A DNA stretch of 28,672 bases from Spirogloea muscicola (GCA_009602725.1 WELB01000115.1:224262-252933), one strand, 5' to 3'; counted from the stretch's first letter, positions 6,181-17,870 are shown. A program made the numbers and translations. The notes: a model not told the origin generated them from the sequence alone.

Positions 6181-9100
6181 GTGCGGGCCCTGCCCAACAC
6201 GTTCCCTACTTGTACGCATGTTCCCTTCATGGGACTCCGTGGTCCCAGACCCTAAGCGTTAAGCCCTCGTCTAACACATTGATGCAGTCTCACTCACTTG
6301 GGCTGACAACTCTGGGATGGCAGACGGCGTGGCAGCCATCGCCGACTCGGTGGATTTTGCATCGACGTCTGCGAGTGTCCTGACCCGAGTGGATTCAAAC
6401 AGAGATGCCGATGCCAATTACCTGTCCAGTCCTCAATCACCACAGCAGGGCAACACGCCACGCATGGCTCTGTCACCTGAGGCCCTGCCTTCCAAGTCCG
6501 GCAGCTGGCTGGGGCCGTCATTGCAGCACAAGCTGGACAACTCGATTGCAGAGCCCAAGCTGGAGTCGCCGAGTGCCGGCAGAGCGGCCGAGTCTGAGCT
6601 CCAAGTGGACCTCACAAGGCCAGTTGGCAGCGGGCTCACAGCGCAGCTGGCTGGCGAGCAGACCCAAGGTGCCATGGATGTGCGGAGCAGTACAGCGGAA
6701 ACCTCTTATGACATGCTGCCGCGGCGCCTCCCGGCACTGGCCATCCGCATCCCTGAGATGCTGGCTGCAGACAACGGCGGGTTGTCGTCATCCTCTATCG
6801 GGACGCCGTCCACGTCCTCCATGGAGGGCAGTGGCAGGCTGCCGAGCACCCCCAACACGGTGCGCCGCCGTGCTGCTCTGGCTGGTGAACATCCCGTGCT
6901 GACTTACCCCTTCCAGGACGATGCGGCGACTTCGGCAGCAGCGGGTCTGTCCCCAGAATCAGGGGGCCGCAGGTGGTCACCGGCTTTGACGCCTTTCAAG
7001 AGCCACGCAATGGCACGCACGCTCTCGCACACGTCGAGCCTGGCGTCCATCACGGAGCTGGACGAGGTTGAGCCGGTGGCGGCAGCCGTGGAGTCAACCA
7101 CCGTAGCAAGTCCGCCTCCGCACGTCAAGGAGCTCTACCCCACCAAGGTACAGTATACAGCACCGGCGCCTGTGGAAAAGGAATGGCGGCCACATGAGCC
7201 CATTCCGCCAATGAGCAAGCCCGACAGCGGCGGCGGAGATGGCAGTGGCGCCGGCGGCGGCGCCCTCGGTGCCACTTCGTTTCCACCACCATTGCCAATC
7301 CTGCGGACTCGCAGCCTCCCGCCGCTAGCAGCCAAGGCACGGATGGCTGACGCCAGCGAAAGTGGCGGCGCCAGCCATGGCCACTCTCTTGCCAGCAATG
7401 CCTCTCATCTTGCTATGCCGCACCACCACCGCAACCTGCAGCCCAGCGCATCGTCCCGCATCCACCCTGAGGGCTTTCTGTCGGACTCACTGCCGACCTC
7501 CAGTGCGAGCTCGCCAGCTGGCTCGCCTCCCAAGAGAGGCACGGTGGGCCGGCAACGCCCTCCTGTGAAGGCCGGCCACGCTGCTCGGCACTCACCGCCG
7601 CCCTCGTCTAATACAAGCGAGAGCGAAACATCGCCAATGGTGCGCAAGACACCAGGTTTCAGTCACGGCCGGAGCTTTGGTGCCAGCCTCCTGAAGCGGT
7701 ACGGCGGCTCCGCCAGGAGGGCGGCCAAGTCCTCACCTGATGAGAGCCCTGTGCTAAACGCTTCGTCAGCCATGGCACCGGCTGGCATACAGCGAGCCAT
7801 GTCATTGGATGCCTGCTTTGACGACCCAGCCATGAGCAGCGACGCTGAGTCGGACTTGCACAGCGAGGGTGGTGGTATTGCTGGTAGCGGCAGCATGGCA
7901 GGGCTCCTCACCAGCTTCCTGCAGTCGGGATGTGCAAACCTGGACAGCTGGGCAGCTTTCCTGCCGACGTTTGCGAGCCTCTTTGAGGAGAACGGCGACT
8001 TGCTCCTTGGCTTCGACGACAAGGCGCTCAGAGAGATCCTCTTTCAGGTCAGCAGAATCTGCCAAGCACCTGTAGACCAAAGGCTTCATTGTGACCAGAA
8101 TTTGTGGACGCTCTGGAGTTGGTAATAGTCGACGGACGCTAAGACTCATTATACTTGTAGTGCCATGATCAATAAGCTATTGACACTGTGGAAATAAGTC
8201 AAGGTGGTCATCACAGTACTGACTATGAGAGCCCACACAGCACTTGGTTGACAAGCGTTCTGCATGCGTGCAGTTGATGCGCTTGATGGTGGTCCACAGC
8301 GTTGCATTGCGTAAACGAGCCGTGGTCGCCATGCTACTGCTCATACGGGTACAGTTGATTGCGTACTTACAGCAGGTCTAGCAAGCATGTCAAGGCTGGC
8401 ACCTAGCAAGCTGTTTCACAATATTTCGTTTCACAGTATTGAGTGCGTGGCATGCATGTCGGCAAGTGATGATAGCAGTGGGCAAGTGTAGCAATCCCTG
8501 CCATGCTCGATACACTGGCCAGACATTGATGGCATCCTTGAAGCACCCTGGCAGTGGTTGATAGAAGCGCTTGATGCTAGGCAATAGGGCCAGCTTTTTG
8601 ACAAGTGGGGCTTATGTTTTCTGCTCTACTTCTGTGTCTCCTTCTCAGAACTCGTTTCTGCACCTGGGCAGCATCAGCCGGCTGAAAGTGATGCTATCAC
8701 TGACCATGTCAGAAATTCTTTCGAACATGGGCTTCCTGGACCGGTCGCACTCCGACTTTCTCATGCTGGAACTCACTAGCGGAGTTCGCCGCTTGCGCCA
8801 TTCGCTCCTCCAGCTCGGATCCTGGGTATGTCCAATCAGGGAAATAAGAGTATGCCTGTTAGACAAGGATATGGTTGGCTGAGACTGCTTGATGCTTGTG
8901 CTTTAGCCTAGCGGAGCTACCTGTCTGTAGAGCTTACAGAGATCTATACGGACTGGTGGGAGGGCCAGGTTTATTCATGACTTTAGCGTGTTGAGGTGTA
9001 ATGCATGCCTGGAAGCTTGATCAGGGCCCCTGGCTACAGCTTCAAGCAATTCCACCGATACCTTTTTGGCAAGCAAGGCACGCCATTCACACAGGCATGA

Positions 9101-12100
9101 CAAGGAGGTATTGATTTGTGCGAATTTGACTATGGGCCAGGATGAGATATCGGTTTCCTTGGTAGAATGCGGCCTTGCCAAGACCAGTCTGGAGGCAGTC
9201 CGACCTGGCGAAAGCATTAACAGGTCTGCTAGCTTATGTTCATGACCATGTTTCCTTAGTATCACTATTATGATAAGCAGATTCTTTGGAGAGGATGCAA
9301 GGTTTCCGGAGCCATGTCCTCACCGCAGCAATATTGCATGTGTGTTATGATGAGCACTTTGTCTGTCTAACTGTGGTGCCCGTTGCTCCTATGTTGAACT
9401 TACTTCAGTTTGTTAGATGTTGCTTCTTCAGGTGGGATTGGGAGGACGTCCACGACTTGCAGGAGGTGCAGCTGAGGGTTCTGGAGGCATTTGTGGGGCA
9501 CTCCCGCTTGGTCTGCTCTCTCTACACCTTCATAAATGCCAGAAGCGACTAATGCAGGTCACTTTGTCAGTCCCGCTAATGACTCGGGATCATGACAGTT
9601 GTAGAGGTGTTGTGCAGGAGATGACGATGTCGACTGACTCCCACCTGCGGCTGGAGACGCTGGAGTCCCTGGCAATGGCATATGCGCATGTGCCAGAGCT
9701 TCACATCATGTGGCTGATGCACCTCAGCAACTGGCACATTGAGGCCAGCTCCTGGGCGGAGGCCGGCCAATGCACCTTGGCCATCGCTGGCATGATGGTC
9801 CTGGTAAGGAGCAGCAGCAGAGCAGTGTCCTCTTTCACCTCATCGAGGCAGTGATCCTTGTGGGTCTATCGACTGTATGCTCGCTCAGTGCTGACGCTGG
9901 TATGTTGCACTCGAGATTAGCACAAATGCTCCACCAACATTAACCCAGTTCTGTGCCGACATTGCCTCCATGTTTGTCTGTAGGCCACTGTTGCCAGGAA
10001 GGACTCGCCCTGGGACAAGTTCCATGTAGCAGTATTGGAATTGCTATGCCCCAGTTTGCAGCATCTGCGAGTATCCATGCTTGATCCAGCCGCTGCTGCA
10101 GGTTGGCGGTGGCAGAACATGCTCAAACAATTATTTGTGGTGCAAATGCTGGGCAGTCAATTGCACTGTGATGCCAATTCAATGGACATACCAGACATTC
10201 TTCAGCTAGCTGATTGGGCTGAAGTATGCATTCATCTCCTAGAGCCCAGCGCTGACAGTCTAAAGCTCAGCTGCACAGCTGTACTCCTAGTTCACATGAT
10301 AGAGAGAGGCAGGCAGGGTGTTGAGGACAATGAGATGGGCGTGCATACTCGTGGGTGACATGTGTTGCGCCAATGGAGGAGCTTCTCATTGTGCAGATAT
10401 GGAGATCTATGGCTATGGTGCCTCTAAGCTCAATGCAGAGGGTGCAGTCAAGTATATGCAGGTGCTTGCTGTTGGCCCTTTGCAAGTGCTTTGGCATGTG
10501 GTGGAAGCTTACTTTTTGCGTCTGAGGTCAAGCTGGGTAAGGTGTCTCCATGGCACTCTCAGTGTTGCAGAAGGTATGCATTTGCAGTTATAAGGACCAA
10601 ATCTGACGCTGATTATACTTCTTCTGCAGATGGCTCATGATTTGTGTGTGAAGGCAGAACTCAGGCACTTTGGCGCATACCTGCTTGAGCTTATTCTTCC
10701 TGTACACCGTGCTGCATTTGACGAAGTTCAGGTTCCCTTTTATGCTCATCACAACATGCACTGCTGGGTCATTGCATGCCTTGAGTCAGCTCATCTTGAT
10801 GACATTCTTTGCCATTTATTCAGATCTTTGCAGCATAGCCTCAAGCCTGGCTCTTGATTACAGGATCCCTGATTGAGACATTGACTGACTGATTTTGAGG
10901 TCGATTGGATGCTTGATTGCATGTTGACGTATTCGAGTGTTACATTGATTAAGTCGTTGTTTGACTGATTGACTGATTGGTTGCTTATTTACGTTGTTGC
11001 TGAATCTGCATGTGCCTGCTTCACCTTGTCTGGTGCTGCAGGTTTCAGTTTTGGAGCTTGAGTTGGGCAAGCACTATGCTTGCCTGGCTGAGCAGGTGTG
11101 CATGCCTACTGGAAATAATCTTCTCTTTTGCGAATATAGATTGCCTTAGTGAGAAGAATTGTGTGATGCTGATTGCACCCGTGTTGTACCACTTTTGTAT
11201 GTTGCAGAAGCTTGATTATATCCCTGTCAAAGAAGCGGCTTACTACCGCGTAGGTTTTTATGGGGACCAATTTGGAGTGCTTGCTTTCAGGTACTGTTGC
11301 CTAACAACCGAGGTATTCTAAGTCCCCTGTAAGATTGCTTTGCTGGAAGCCTACTTCTTGTCTATGAGTTGTGTGGAATTTGGTTAAGTAGCCTAGCTGA
11401 GTGTCTAGCGGATGGTGAAACTGAAGGCTCACGAAGGCAGAACCTTCGCTTGCCCGGGGAATGAGCTGAGTGTAAGCATTGCTGCTGGGCAGAGAATTCA
11501 TATATAAGGAGGGACCAGAAGTCAGGCTTGGTGACATCGTGAAGAAGATGAGAGCTGTCTACGAGCAACCAAGCAATGGCAGCATCCCTCTGTCCTTTCT
11601 TCCTGACTCCCGACAGGTCAGTCTTGGGATTGCTTTCATAGCTTAATGCCCGTCTATGGAACTGCCGTTGCAGATTTCTTTATGTCTCATGCAAATCATA
11701 CTGCTCAGGGACTGATCAACCATTCCTTGCATGCAGGTCAATCTGGATGAGCTGGACCCGGCACATTGCTACGTTCAGATCACATCCGTGGAGCCCCTTC
11801 CGGAGGAGTCAGATGTCACATACATGTCCTCTGTCGCAAAGGGCGATGTTGTGTATTGCCAAGCTCCTGTCCGCTGCTTTGCATTTGAGACGCCCTTCAC
11901 AAAGGATGGCAAGTCGCAGGGCGGCCTTGAGAACCAATGGAAGCGACGGACAGTGCTGCGCACAGAGTCCTCCTTCCCTTGCCTCGTCAACCGCCTGCGA
12001 GTTACTTCCTACCAGGTTGGTCTCAATCCTGGCCCTTGAGACTGAAATATAACACAAGTAGAGGTAATTGCTAGCAGGTTGTGCTCTGATGTACTGCTGG

Positions 12101-13191
12101 AAGAATTCGATTTTGGCTGGTGAACATGCTCTGGGCAGTGGGAGGCCTGATGCTGACGCGATGGGTAACTGCTTACATGCCCCAGCTGCAAGAGTTTACG
12201 CCTGTACAAGGAGCAGTGTCCATGATAAGCTCTCGGACGGTGGCACTGAGGGCCGAGCTCGACGTCCAGGAGATCGCTCCCTTGCCAGAACGCGTGCAGG
12301 TTTGATAATATTTCTTATTATTGACAGCATTGCTTCTCTGCGATCTTGGACTGTATTCTTGGATCTGCCATTTCATTGCTATTTTCAATATTCATTCTTG
12401 CCACACTGTTGGTATGGCACGACCCACTTGAGAATTTTGGAACAGGCAAAAGGATTTGTTCTAGAAGGGAGGCAGGAATGTATCAAAAAGTAGGGTGGAA
12501 AATACTTATGTTGTTGTGATTGGTGCCTTGCAGGCACTCCAAAGGTTGCTGCAGGGCAGCGTGGCCGTTCAGGTGAACAGCGGGGTCATGGGTGTGTGCC
12601 GTGCATTCCTCATCCCAACAGATGGCAGCAACTCGGTTGCGCGTTCGTCGCGGACAAGCTCTGGAGAGCTGCATGAGCTTGTGGACTCCATCCTGGTCTT
12701 TACTGCAACGTGCAAGATGGCACTTGCTGTACACGCCAACTTGATGGGCATGGATGACCAGACCTTCCATGACGAGCTTGTCCATGGTTTTGAAGTAAGG
12801 ATAATGAAGGCATGCTATTGAGTTTGCACGTTCCATCTTGTTTATTATCTATTTATGTCAGACTTGCTCAGCCTATGACTAAGTTTTGGTCCTTATCAAG
12901 TCGAGTGACTGTGCGTCCTTCAGCTGCCTATGCTTCCTTATCAAACCACGACAATAGCACCAAGTACTCAAACTCAATGTCTCAAAAATGCTATTGCTGA
13001 CAGTGACCATGGGCAATCTTTACAGAATGGATTCCCCTTGCTTTGGCTGAAAAACTGTGTGCCTCTGTGCTTTCCACCAGACCTTGACCATTCAGATGTC
13101 ACACTTTATTCCGGAGTTGAGGAAAGCCTCCATCTCAAACGGGCAATTTGAGCAGAGCCTGCTTCTGGAGCGTATGTCTGTGCTGCGGTAG
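4231..13191 (+). CDS. USP domain fused to SPIKE1-like DOCK guanine-nucleotide exchange factor
   Basis: Proposed exons: 4231-4395, 4555-4612, 4979-5100, 5374-5499, 5710-5828, 6080-6180, 6288-8047, 8274-8348, 8649-8825, 8940-8968 (tentative), 9432-9510, 9618-9803, 9984-10101, 10397-10461, 10630-10731, 11042-11095, 11208-11290, 11493-11616, 11737-12015, 12186-12299, 12534-12794, 13081-13191. All introns are GT-AG, phases agree throughout, and the total gives about 1435 residues. Residues about 24-227 form a USP domain and about 230-765 a Ser/Pro-rich, probably disordered linker. From about 768 the protein follows Arabidopsis SPIKE1 to its C-terminus, including a DHR2 domain (YYRVGFYG, LGDI, PFTKDGKSQGGLENQWKRR, LLQGSVAVQVNSGV, MSHFIPEL). 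DHR2 domains of DOCK proteins activate Rho/ROP GTPases, and SPIKE1 acts on ROPs to organise actin. No DHR1/C2 region is visible. The alternative is two genes, with the DOCK part starting at ATG 6317. The DOCK identity is near certain; the fusion is likely. Confidence 0.8.
6078..6082 (+). promoter_or_regulatory. Tandem NAGNAG splice acceptor
   Basis: The acceptor of the sixth USP exon reads CCAGCAGC. Use of either AG (6079 or 6082) keeps phase and changes the product by a single serine (FFSSNKG versus FFSNKG). Such sites often give mixed isoforms. Confidence 0.5.
8940..8968 (+). other. Candidate 29-nt micro-exon of the DOCK gene
   Basis: The exon ending at 8825 leaves phase 0, but the exon at 9432 needs two bases before it to read WDWEDVHDLQEV (aligned with RWSWAEVKHLSD of SPIKE1). 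A short exon of length 2 modulo 3 is therefore required. The stretch 8940-8968 is preceded by CTTACAG, followed by GTTTAT, is 29 nt long and is open, reading RSIRTGGRA then R-WDWEDV. The argument is based on phase and splice sites only; the sequence itself is not recognisable. Confidence 0.45.
9618..13191 (+). other. Exons encoding the DHR2 (DOCK exchange-factor) domain
   Basis: In order, the exons encode SLAMAYAHVPELHIMWLMHL and SSWAEAGQCTLAIAGM (lobe A, as in SPIKE1), ARKDSPWDKFHVAVLELLCP, GYGASKLNAEGAVKYMQ, AELRHFGAYLLELILPV, YYRVGFYGDQFG, REFIYKEGPEVRLGDIV, PFTKDGKSQGGLENQWKRR, EFTPVQGAVSMISSRTVALR, RLLQGSVAVQVNSGV and a terminal exon with MSHFIPEL. Every block has a recognisable plant SPIKE1 counterpart in the same order, including the lobe C region that in DOCK proteins contacts the GTPase nucleotide site. 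Intron phases are conserved and no frameshift is seen. The protein ends about 25 residues later than Arabidopsis SPIKE1. Confidence 0.88.
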
Positions 13192-15720
13192 TTTCTGCTT
13201 CCAATGTCCCACTTAGCGATTTTGCTCTCGTCTTAGTCTACTTCTGTCATCGCGCCTTCAAGCGCCCTTGCCCACGTTCATGCTAAGGCGCACTCCTCTA
13301 GGGATATGCCATGGCTAGGCAAAGAGGCAGCTCAACTGCGCAGCATCAAAGCAACTGCTTGTACCATCTCTGTGCAATTTTAGGGTCCCCCTGCCAATAA
13401 TGATCTGGCAGATATTGCTCAAACAGCAACCAAAGAATTTCTCAGGATTGGGTGTCCAAGCCTCACTGAGAACAAATACAAAGTTTGGGCAATGGTATGG
13501 CGGTTGCTCTTAGACGGCAGCGTGATAGGACACGTGCTGTTGCCACGATTGCCATTACCATCATCTCCACATCGTCTTGTCACTCGAGGCCCAAGAGGTG
13601 GTACTGCAGCAACCGAATGCCCAACAACGTGACATGACGTGCTTGACAATTTCAGATGTGGAGTAGGAGGCCTTGCTTAGCTGCCTCTTCATGCATTCTT
13701 GCAACAGTTGCTCTGCACTTCAGTTCCATACCTAGTCCTGCAATTTGAGGACCTTCTGTGGAGCATGATGCAGCACCTAGTCACTCACGAACTCTTGCCG
13801 CCACGCAAGGCTCATGGCCCGTTGAGAACATCCACTCACAGCTTGATCCAGAAGCAGATCTTGTGCAGAAACATTGCAATGATCGTCGGACCAGAAATCT
13901 GTTGTTGTTGGGCGAGGACTGTTTTGTTACCAGATGTGCTGATGTGATGAAGATCATTGTTGTGCGTGCATTTATGCCATTTTGTTAGGAATGCTCGTGG
14001 GTCCTTGTGTCTCCCGTAATTGAAATGACTAGGGGACTTTGTGCCCAAAGAGCAGATGCTCGATGATAAAATGCGGGAAGCAGATGAGAAGCAATGCTAG
14101 TGAAGCATAGACTCTACGAATGCAGCTATTGAGGTTCAATCGAGAGGTACAACACGTGATGTTGACATTTTTCCTGTAAGTGGGAAATGGCTGTGAAAGG
14201 CCAGCCCAAAAACTGGACAAGATTGAAAGGGGCCGGAAGGCGCTAAACCCCTGCGCAAGTGGCTACATTGATTGGGTGCTCAATAAGCCCTAGTCAGCAG
14301 CCGCAAGTCAGAGTAGCTTGCAGCCGGGAAAAGGTAAAGGTGGTCATGACCACAATGTTGAGTTGACGTGTCTTCAATGTCATTTGGCACAAATGCGGAC
14401 AGCTTGGGCGACACGTCTGCTTTCAGTTGATTCGGATTCACCTTGCTGCTTTTAGGCAGAGCAGCGCAGATCAGCGCTGCTGAGACTTCATGAGACTTCA
14501 CTACATGAAGCCTGTAAACTCCCATTAGTGTGATGTGCTGCCCAACAACTAGGCAGGGTGGTGACATAACCAAACATCCTCCCAGCTGCCATCCCCTTGT
14601 TCAGGACTGATTATTGGCTCGCTGTTGCTGGTATGAGGTAGAGCAGCTGCGAATGCCAGCGAAGTGTGCACAAGGACACGCATAACGATGGTAGGAGGAG
14701 AGCTGCAAATTCTAACATTCTAACAAGTATGTAGTGCACTATATCGCATGTCTTGCACTTCAATAGATGAATGTCAAGAACCTGCTCTTATGTTTGGACG
14801 ATGTCACATGTAAGACCTCATTCATCAACTTGACCAACCACTCCGTCTGTCATCTTTATGATGCGGGACGGTGCCATGTCATCTACCTCACGCAATGTGG
14901 CATAAGAGCGTGATAGAGCTACCAAGCTGCACAACCAGACAAACGCTGGCCCCTATGCCATCATCTTGACTTCGTCACTGTTGCTCATGTCTCACCTTCT
15001 CCTAAGGCTGCAGTCCAGGTGGCTGGACAACTGGCTTTTAGTTATGCCAGAGCTTGAGTGTCTACATGTGCCCAGGTTTGGTGTCCAATGGGTTCTCAAC
15101 CATTGGGCTCTCAAAAGCCTCATGTAAACACGCAACGATGCAGCCTTCTCATGCAAGCTGCGGTCGTGCATGACCAGGTCCACCTCCACTGGTTGCTCTA
15201 AATGCAGAGGTGTAACATTTTCCAAGCTGACCGCGCAGTGCATGGTTACAATAGTTGTCAAAGTCATCTTCGTCCTGACTGAAAGCACAGGTCCATCGGA
15301 TGCAGCCTGCATGCTGTGTGTGGTGCACAAGCTGTTTTAGCGCTTGAACGTATTGTCAAAGGCATACAAACATAGTACTACACGCGTAGTCCAGTGGACG
15401 TAGAGCAAACGCGTGGCCCCAACTGTATTGCTATGTCCCTCAATACTGGAGAACTCAAAGCCACGAGTGCAAGCATTTGGGCTGCCCTTCTGACTGATCC
15501 ACAGGTACAAATGGCAGGGCTCCAACTGCGCCCAGTACAAATTGTACTTCTTCATCGTATCTAATCTCAATACTGGTCAAAGCCAGGCAGCAAATTGGCA
15601 GGAGATGCACGCATCTACAACTGGCTAACTCGCCGGTCAAGGTGTGGGCTGCTGGCCAGTCGGACCAGGCAGCTTCCAGATCATGATGTATCACGTGTCC
15701 GCTGTCATGGGCGTGCGTGC
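13192..15720. other. Intergenic region with weak open frames, no recognised gene
   Basis: I cannot assign a gene here. Plus-strand 13384-13629 is open without a start (contains ATKEFLRIGCPSLTENKYKV). Plus 13699-13947 encodes a Leu-rich frame (EDLLWSMMQHLVTHELLPP). Minus 14280-14573 reads CLVVGQHITLMGVYRLHVVK. Minus 14992-15330 and 15337-15570 are adjacent frames in different phases separated by a stop. These could be exons or relics of a mobile element, but none matches a family I know. A degenerate hairpin repeat occupies about 14178-14335. Confidence 0.35.
14178..14335 (-). repeat. Degenerate hairpin repeat, long subfamily
   Basis: Contains GGCTGTGAAAGGCCAGCCCA, the variant hairpin form, then AAACTGGACAAGATTGAAAG. 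It ends with CAGCCGCAAGTCAGAGTAGC and TTGCAGCCGGGAAAAGG, parallel to the ends of the copies at 1327, 2697 and 17675. Similarity is patchy. Confidence 0.55.
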
Positions 15721-16321
15721 TTAAGTGTTGGTAGCCCGCGTGTAGATCTGCTGGGTGGCGTGCGACGAGACGAGGCGGATGACGCCCTTGTCCATGAGGT
15801 CGCGCACGGCCTTGCGTGCCAGTGAGCCAGATATCTGCGTCCCACAAAGCCATGGCAGCCCCACCGTGGAGAAAGAGCAAGCGTCAGTCTCTGTGCCTTT
15901 GCCAGCACCTCACGCAGGCATGCTCTATGTTACCCATGTCCACAGCCCAATAAACAAGCGATGCACGCCGTCAAACGGCAGCTGCAGCGTCAGAAGCGCG
16001 AGCAAAAGACGGGCTGCTCGTGAGTGAGCACTGGGTCGTCGTCAGAGTCGTCAGTAAGGGCCTTCAAAAGGGCACCACAGGCAAGAGCGGCGCCAAGGGG
16101 GTCGTGGGGGGGCTGACCCGGAGGCGGTCGGAGAGGACGGAGGGCGTGATGAGCTTGTACTTGGGCGCCTCGGCGAGCAGCTTGTCGTACGTCGCCTGGT
16201 CGAACAGCACCATGTTGTTCACCTTCTCTTTCTGCTTCCCCTTGCTCCACTTCTTCTTCTTCTGCTTCCCCCCCGCCTTGGCCGCCTTGGCCACCTTCGA
16301 CGGCTGCTCCTTCTTCGGCGC
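15721..16321 (-). CDS. RPS25: 40S ribosomal protein eS25 (partial, start in gap)
   Basis: Two exons are visible on the minus strand: 16321-16118 and 15834-15721 (TAA stop at 15723-15721), giving 105 residues. The first begins [15 protein letters not shown] after a CACAACAG acceptor and has the lysine-rich start ([16 protein letters not shown]) and the core [20 protein letters not shown], then [10 protein letters not shown]. The second continues [20 protein letters not shown] and ends [10 protein letters not shown]. This is the standard eS25 fold, a winged-helix protein of the 40S head. Compared with common eS25 (LRVNGSLARR), the junction reads [10 protein letters not shown]; both exons are phase 0 at the junction. 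The initiator Met must lie in a further exon, because there is no ATG between the acceptor and the N gap; ribosomal protein genes often split right after ATG. Identity is certain. Confidence 0.95.
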
Positions 16322-16379
16322 CTGTTGTGGAGACGGGGGTTTCGTCAGCGGTGCGGACGCCGCGAGCCTGCGCGCCGGC

Positions 16380-17225
16380 NNNNNNNNNNNNNNNNNNNNN
16401 NNNNNNNNNNNNNNNNNNNNNNNNNNNNNNNNNNNNNNNNNNNNNNNNNNNNNNNNNNNNNNNNNNNNNNNNNNNNNNNNNNNNNNNNNNNNNNNNNNNN
16501 NNNNNNNNNNNNNNNNNNNNNNNNNNNNNNNNNNNNNNNNNNNNNNNNNNNNNNNNNNNNNNNNNNNNNNNNNNNNNNNNNNNNNNNNNNNNNNNNNNNN
16601 NNNNNNNNNNNNNNNNNNNNNNNNNNNNNNNNNNNNNNNNNNNNNNNNNNNNNNNNNNNNNNNNNNNNNNNNNNNNNNNNNNNNNNNNNNNNNNNNNNNN
16701 NNNNNNNNNNNNNNNNNNNNNNNNNNNNNNNNNNNNNNNNNNNNNNNNNNNNNNNNNNNNNNNNNNNNNNNNNNNNNNNNNNNNNNNNNNNNNNNNNNNN
16801 NNNNNNNNNNNNNNNNNNNNNNNNNNNNNNNNNNNNNNNNNNNNNNNNNNNNNNNNNNNNNNNNNNNNNNNNNNNNNNNNNNNNNNNNNNNNNNNNNNNN
16901 NNNNNNNNNNNNNNNNNNNNNNNNNNNNNNNNNNNNNNNNNNNNNNNNNNNNNNNNNNNNNNNNNNNNNNNNNNNNNNNNNNNNNNNNNNNNNNNNNNNN
17001 NNNNNNNNNNNNNNNNNNNNNNNNNNNNNNNNNNNNNNNNNNNNNNNNNNNNNNNNNNNNNNNNNNNNNNNNNNNNNNNNNNNNNNNNNNNNNNNNNNNN
17101 NNNNNNNNNNNNNNNNNNNNNNNNNNNNNNNNNNNNNNNNNNNNNNNNNNNNNNNNNNNNNNNNNNNNNNNNNNNNNNNNNNNNNNNNNNNNNNNNNNNN
17201 NNNNNNNNNNNNNNNNNNNNNNNNN
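16380..17225. other. Assembly gap (846 Ns)
   Basis: Unbroken run of N. It hides the 5' exon and promoter of the eS25 gene and whatever lies upstream. Open frames that cross it are artefacts. Confidence 0.99.
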
Positions 17226-17404
17226 CCTCTATGTGCTGACTCGTGGTTACTGAGCGGGTCAGCTTAGCAGCAGGTGACGTACATTTGTCCAATGTGCTTG
17301 CCTTTGTACTTGGCCACACATGGCCTCCCCATCTCTTAATATACGCGCATTTTCTTCCCGCCAGTGAACGTGCTCTGCCCAGCCTTTTGGGGTTAGGCCG
17401 AACA

Positions 17405-17512
17405 GTGGGCTTTGTTTTTAGTAGTCCTTTTTCAGCACCTCTTTCTTTGGCTTTGAACATTGTCCATTCTTTTTGGGTTGGCTTTGCCAGCCCCTCCTCT
17501 CAATGGGCGAGC
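17405..17512 (+). repeat. Hairpin repeat, long subfamily (distal half)
   Basis: TAGTCCTTTTTCAGCACCTC, TTTGGCTTTGAACATTGTCC, ATTCTTTTTGGGTTGGC, TTTG, CCAGCCCC, then CTCTCAATGGGCGAGCACC. It is the reverse complement of the left half of the 2697-2911 copy. The left stem has T where others have C (GGGTTGG). Confidence 0.75.
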
Positions 17513-17581
17513 ACCTTCTTCTTTATTGGAGCACCGTCGTCAGGTCGACAATATGGAACGGTGTAAGAAGTGGCTGTTCCA

Positions 17582-17612
17582 AGGGGGCGAGGGCTGTGAA
17601 AAGCCAGCCATG
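17582..17612 (-). repeat. Variant hairpin (GGGCTGG...CAGCCC form)
   Basis: GGGGGCGAGGGCTGTGAAAA followed by GCCAGCC. The reverse complement reads GGCTGGCTTTTCACAGCCCT, the same variant seen at 22779-22807 and about 14190. Confidence 0.55.
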
Positions 17613-17674
17613 AAATGCAAGGACAAGGTCCATACGGTAGAAAGCGCAACACCACACAGCTACGCAAAATAAAT

Positions 17675-17870
17675 GCTCGCCCATAGAAAATGAGGGGCTA
17701 GCAAAGCCAGCCCAGAAAAGAATGGACAATATCCGCATGCCACAAAGGCCACAAAACCGTGCCAAGAAGGGTAAAGAATTCACACCAGGACACGTAATGA
17801 TGCAGATGGATGCTCAGTATCGAAGAGTGAGCAACAGCAAATCAGAATAAGTCGAAGCAGGAAAAGGCTA
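17675..17870 (-). repeat. Hairpin repeat, long subfamily, near full length
   Basis: GCTCGCCCATAGAAAATGAG, GGGCTAG-CAAAG-CCAGCCC, AGAAAAGAATGGACAATAT, then a diverged body with GATGCAGATGGATGCTCAGT, GAGCAACAGCAAATCAGAAT and AAGTCGAAGCAGGAAAAG. It lies about 165 bp from an inverted partial copy at 17405-17512. Apart from these copies and the hairpin at 18384, nothing is recognised in 17226-18696. Confidence 0.72.

Noticed and set aside
9511-9552. Extension of the WDWEDV exon through VCSLYTFINARSD to the stop at 9552
   Set aside because: It adds a dozen residues absent in SPIKE1 and runs into a stop. The GT at 9511 joins in phase to the exon at 9618.
16020-17460. Very long open frames on both strands across 16020-17460
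   Set aside because: They are created by the N gap, which contains no stop codons. The real gene at the left edge is eS25 on the minus strand.
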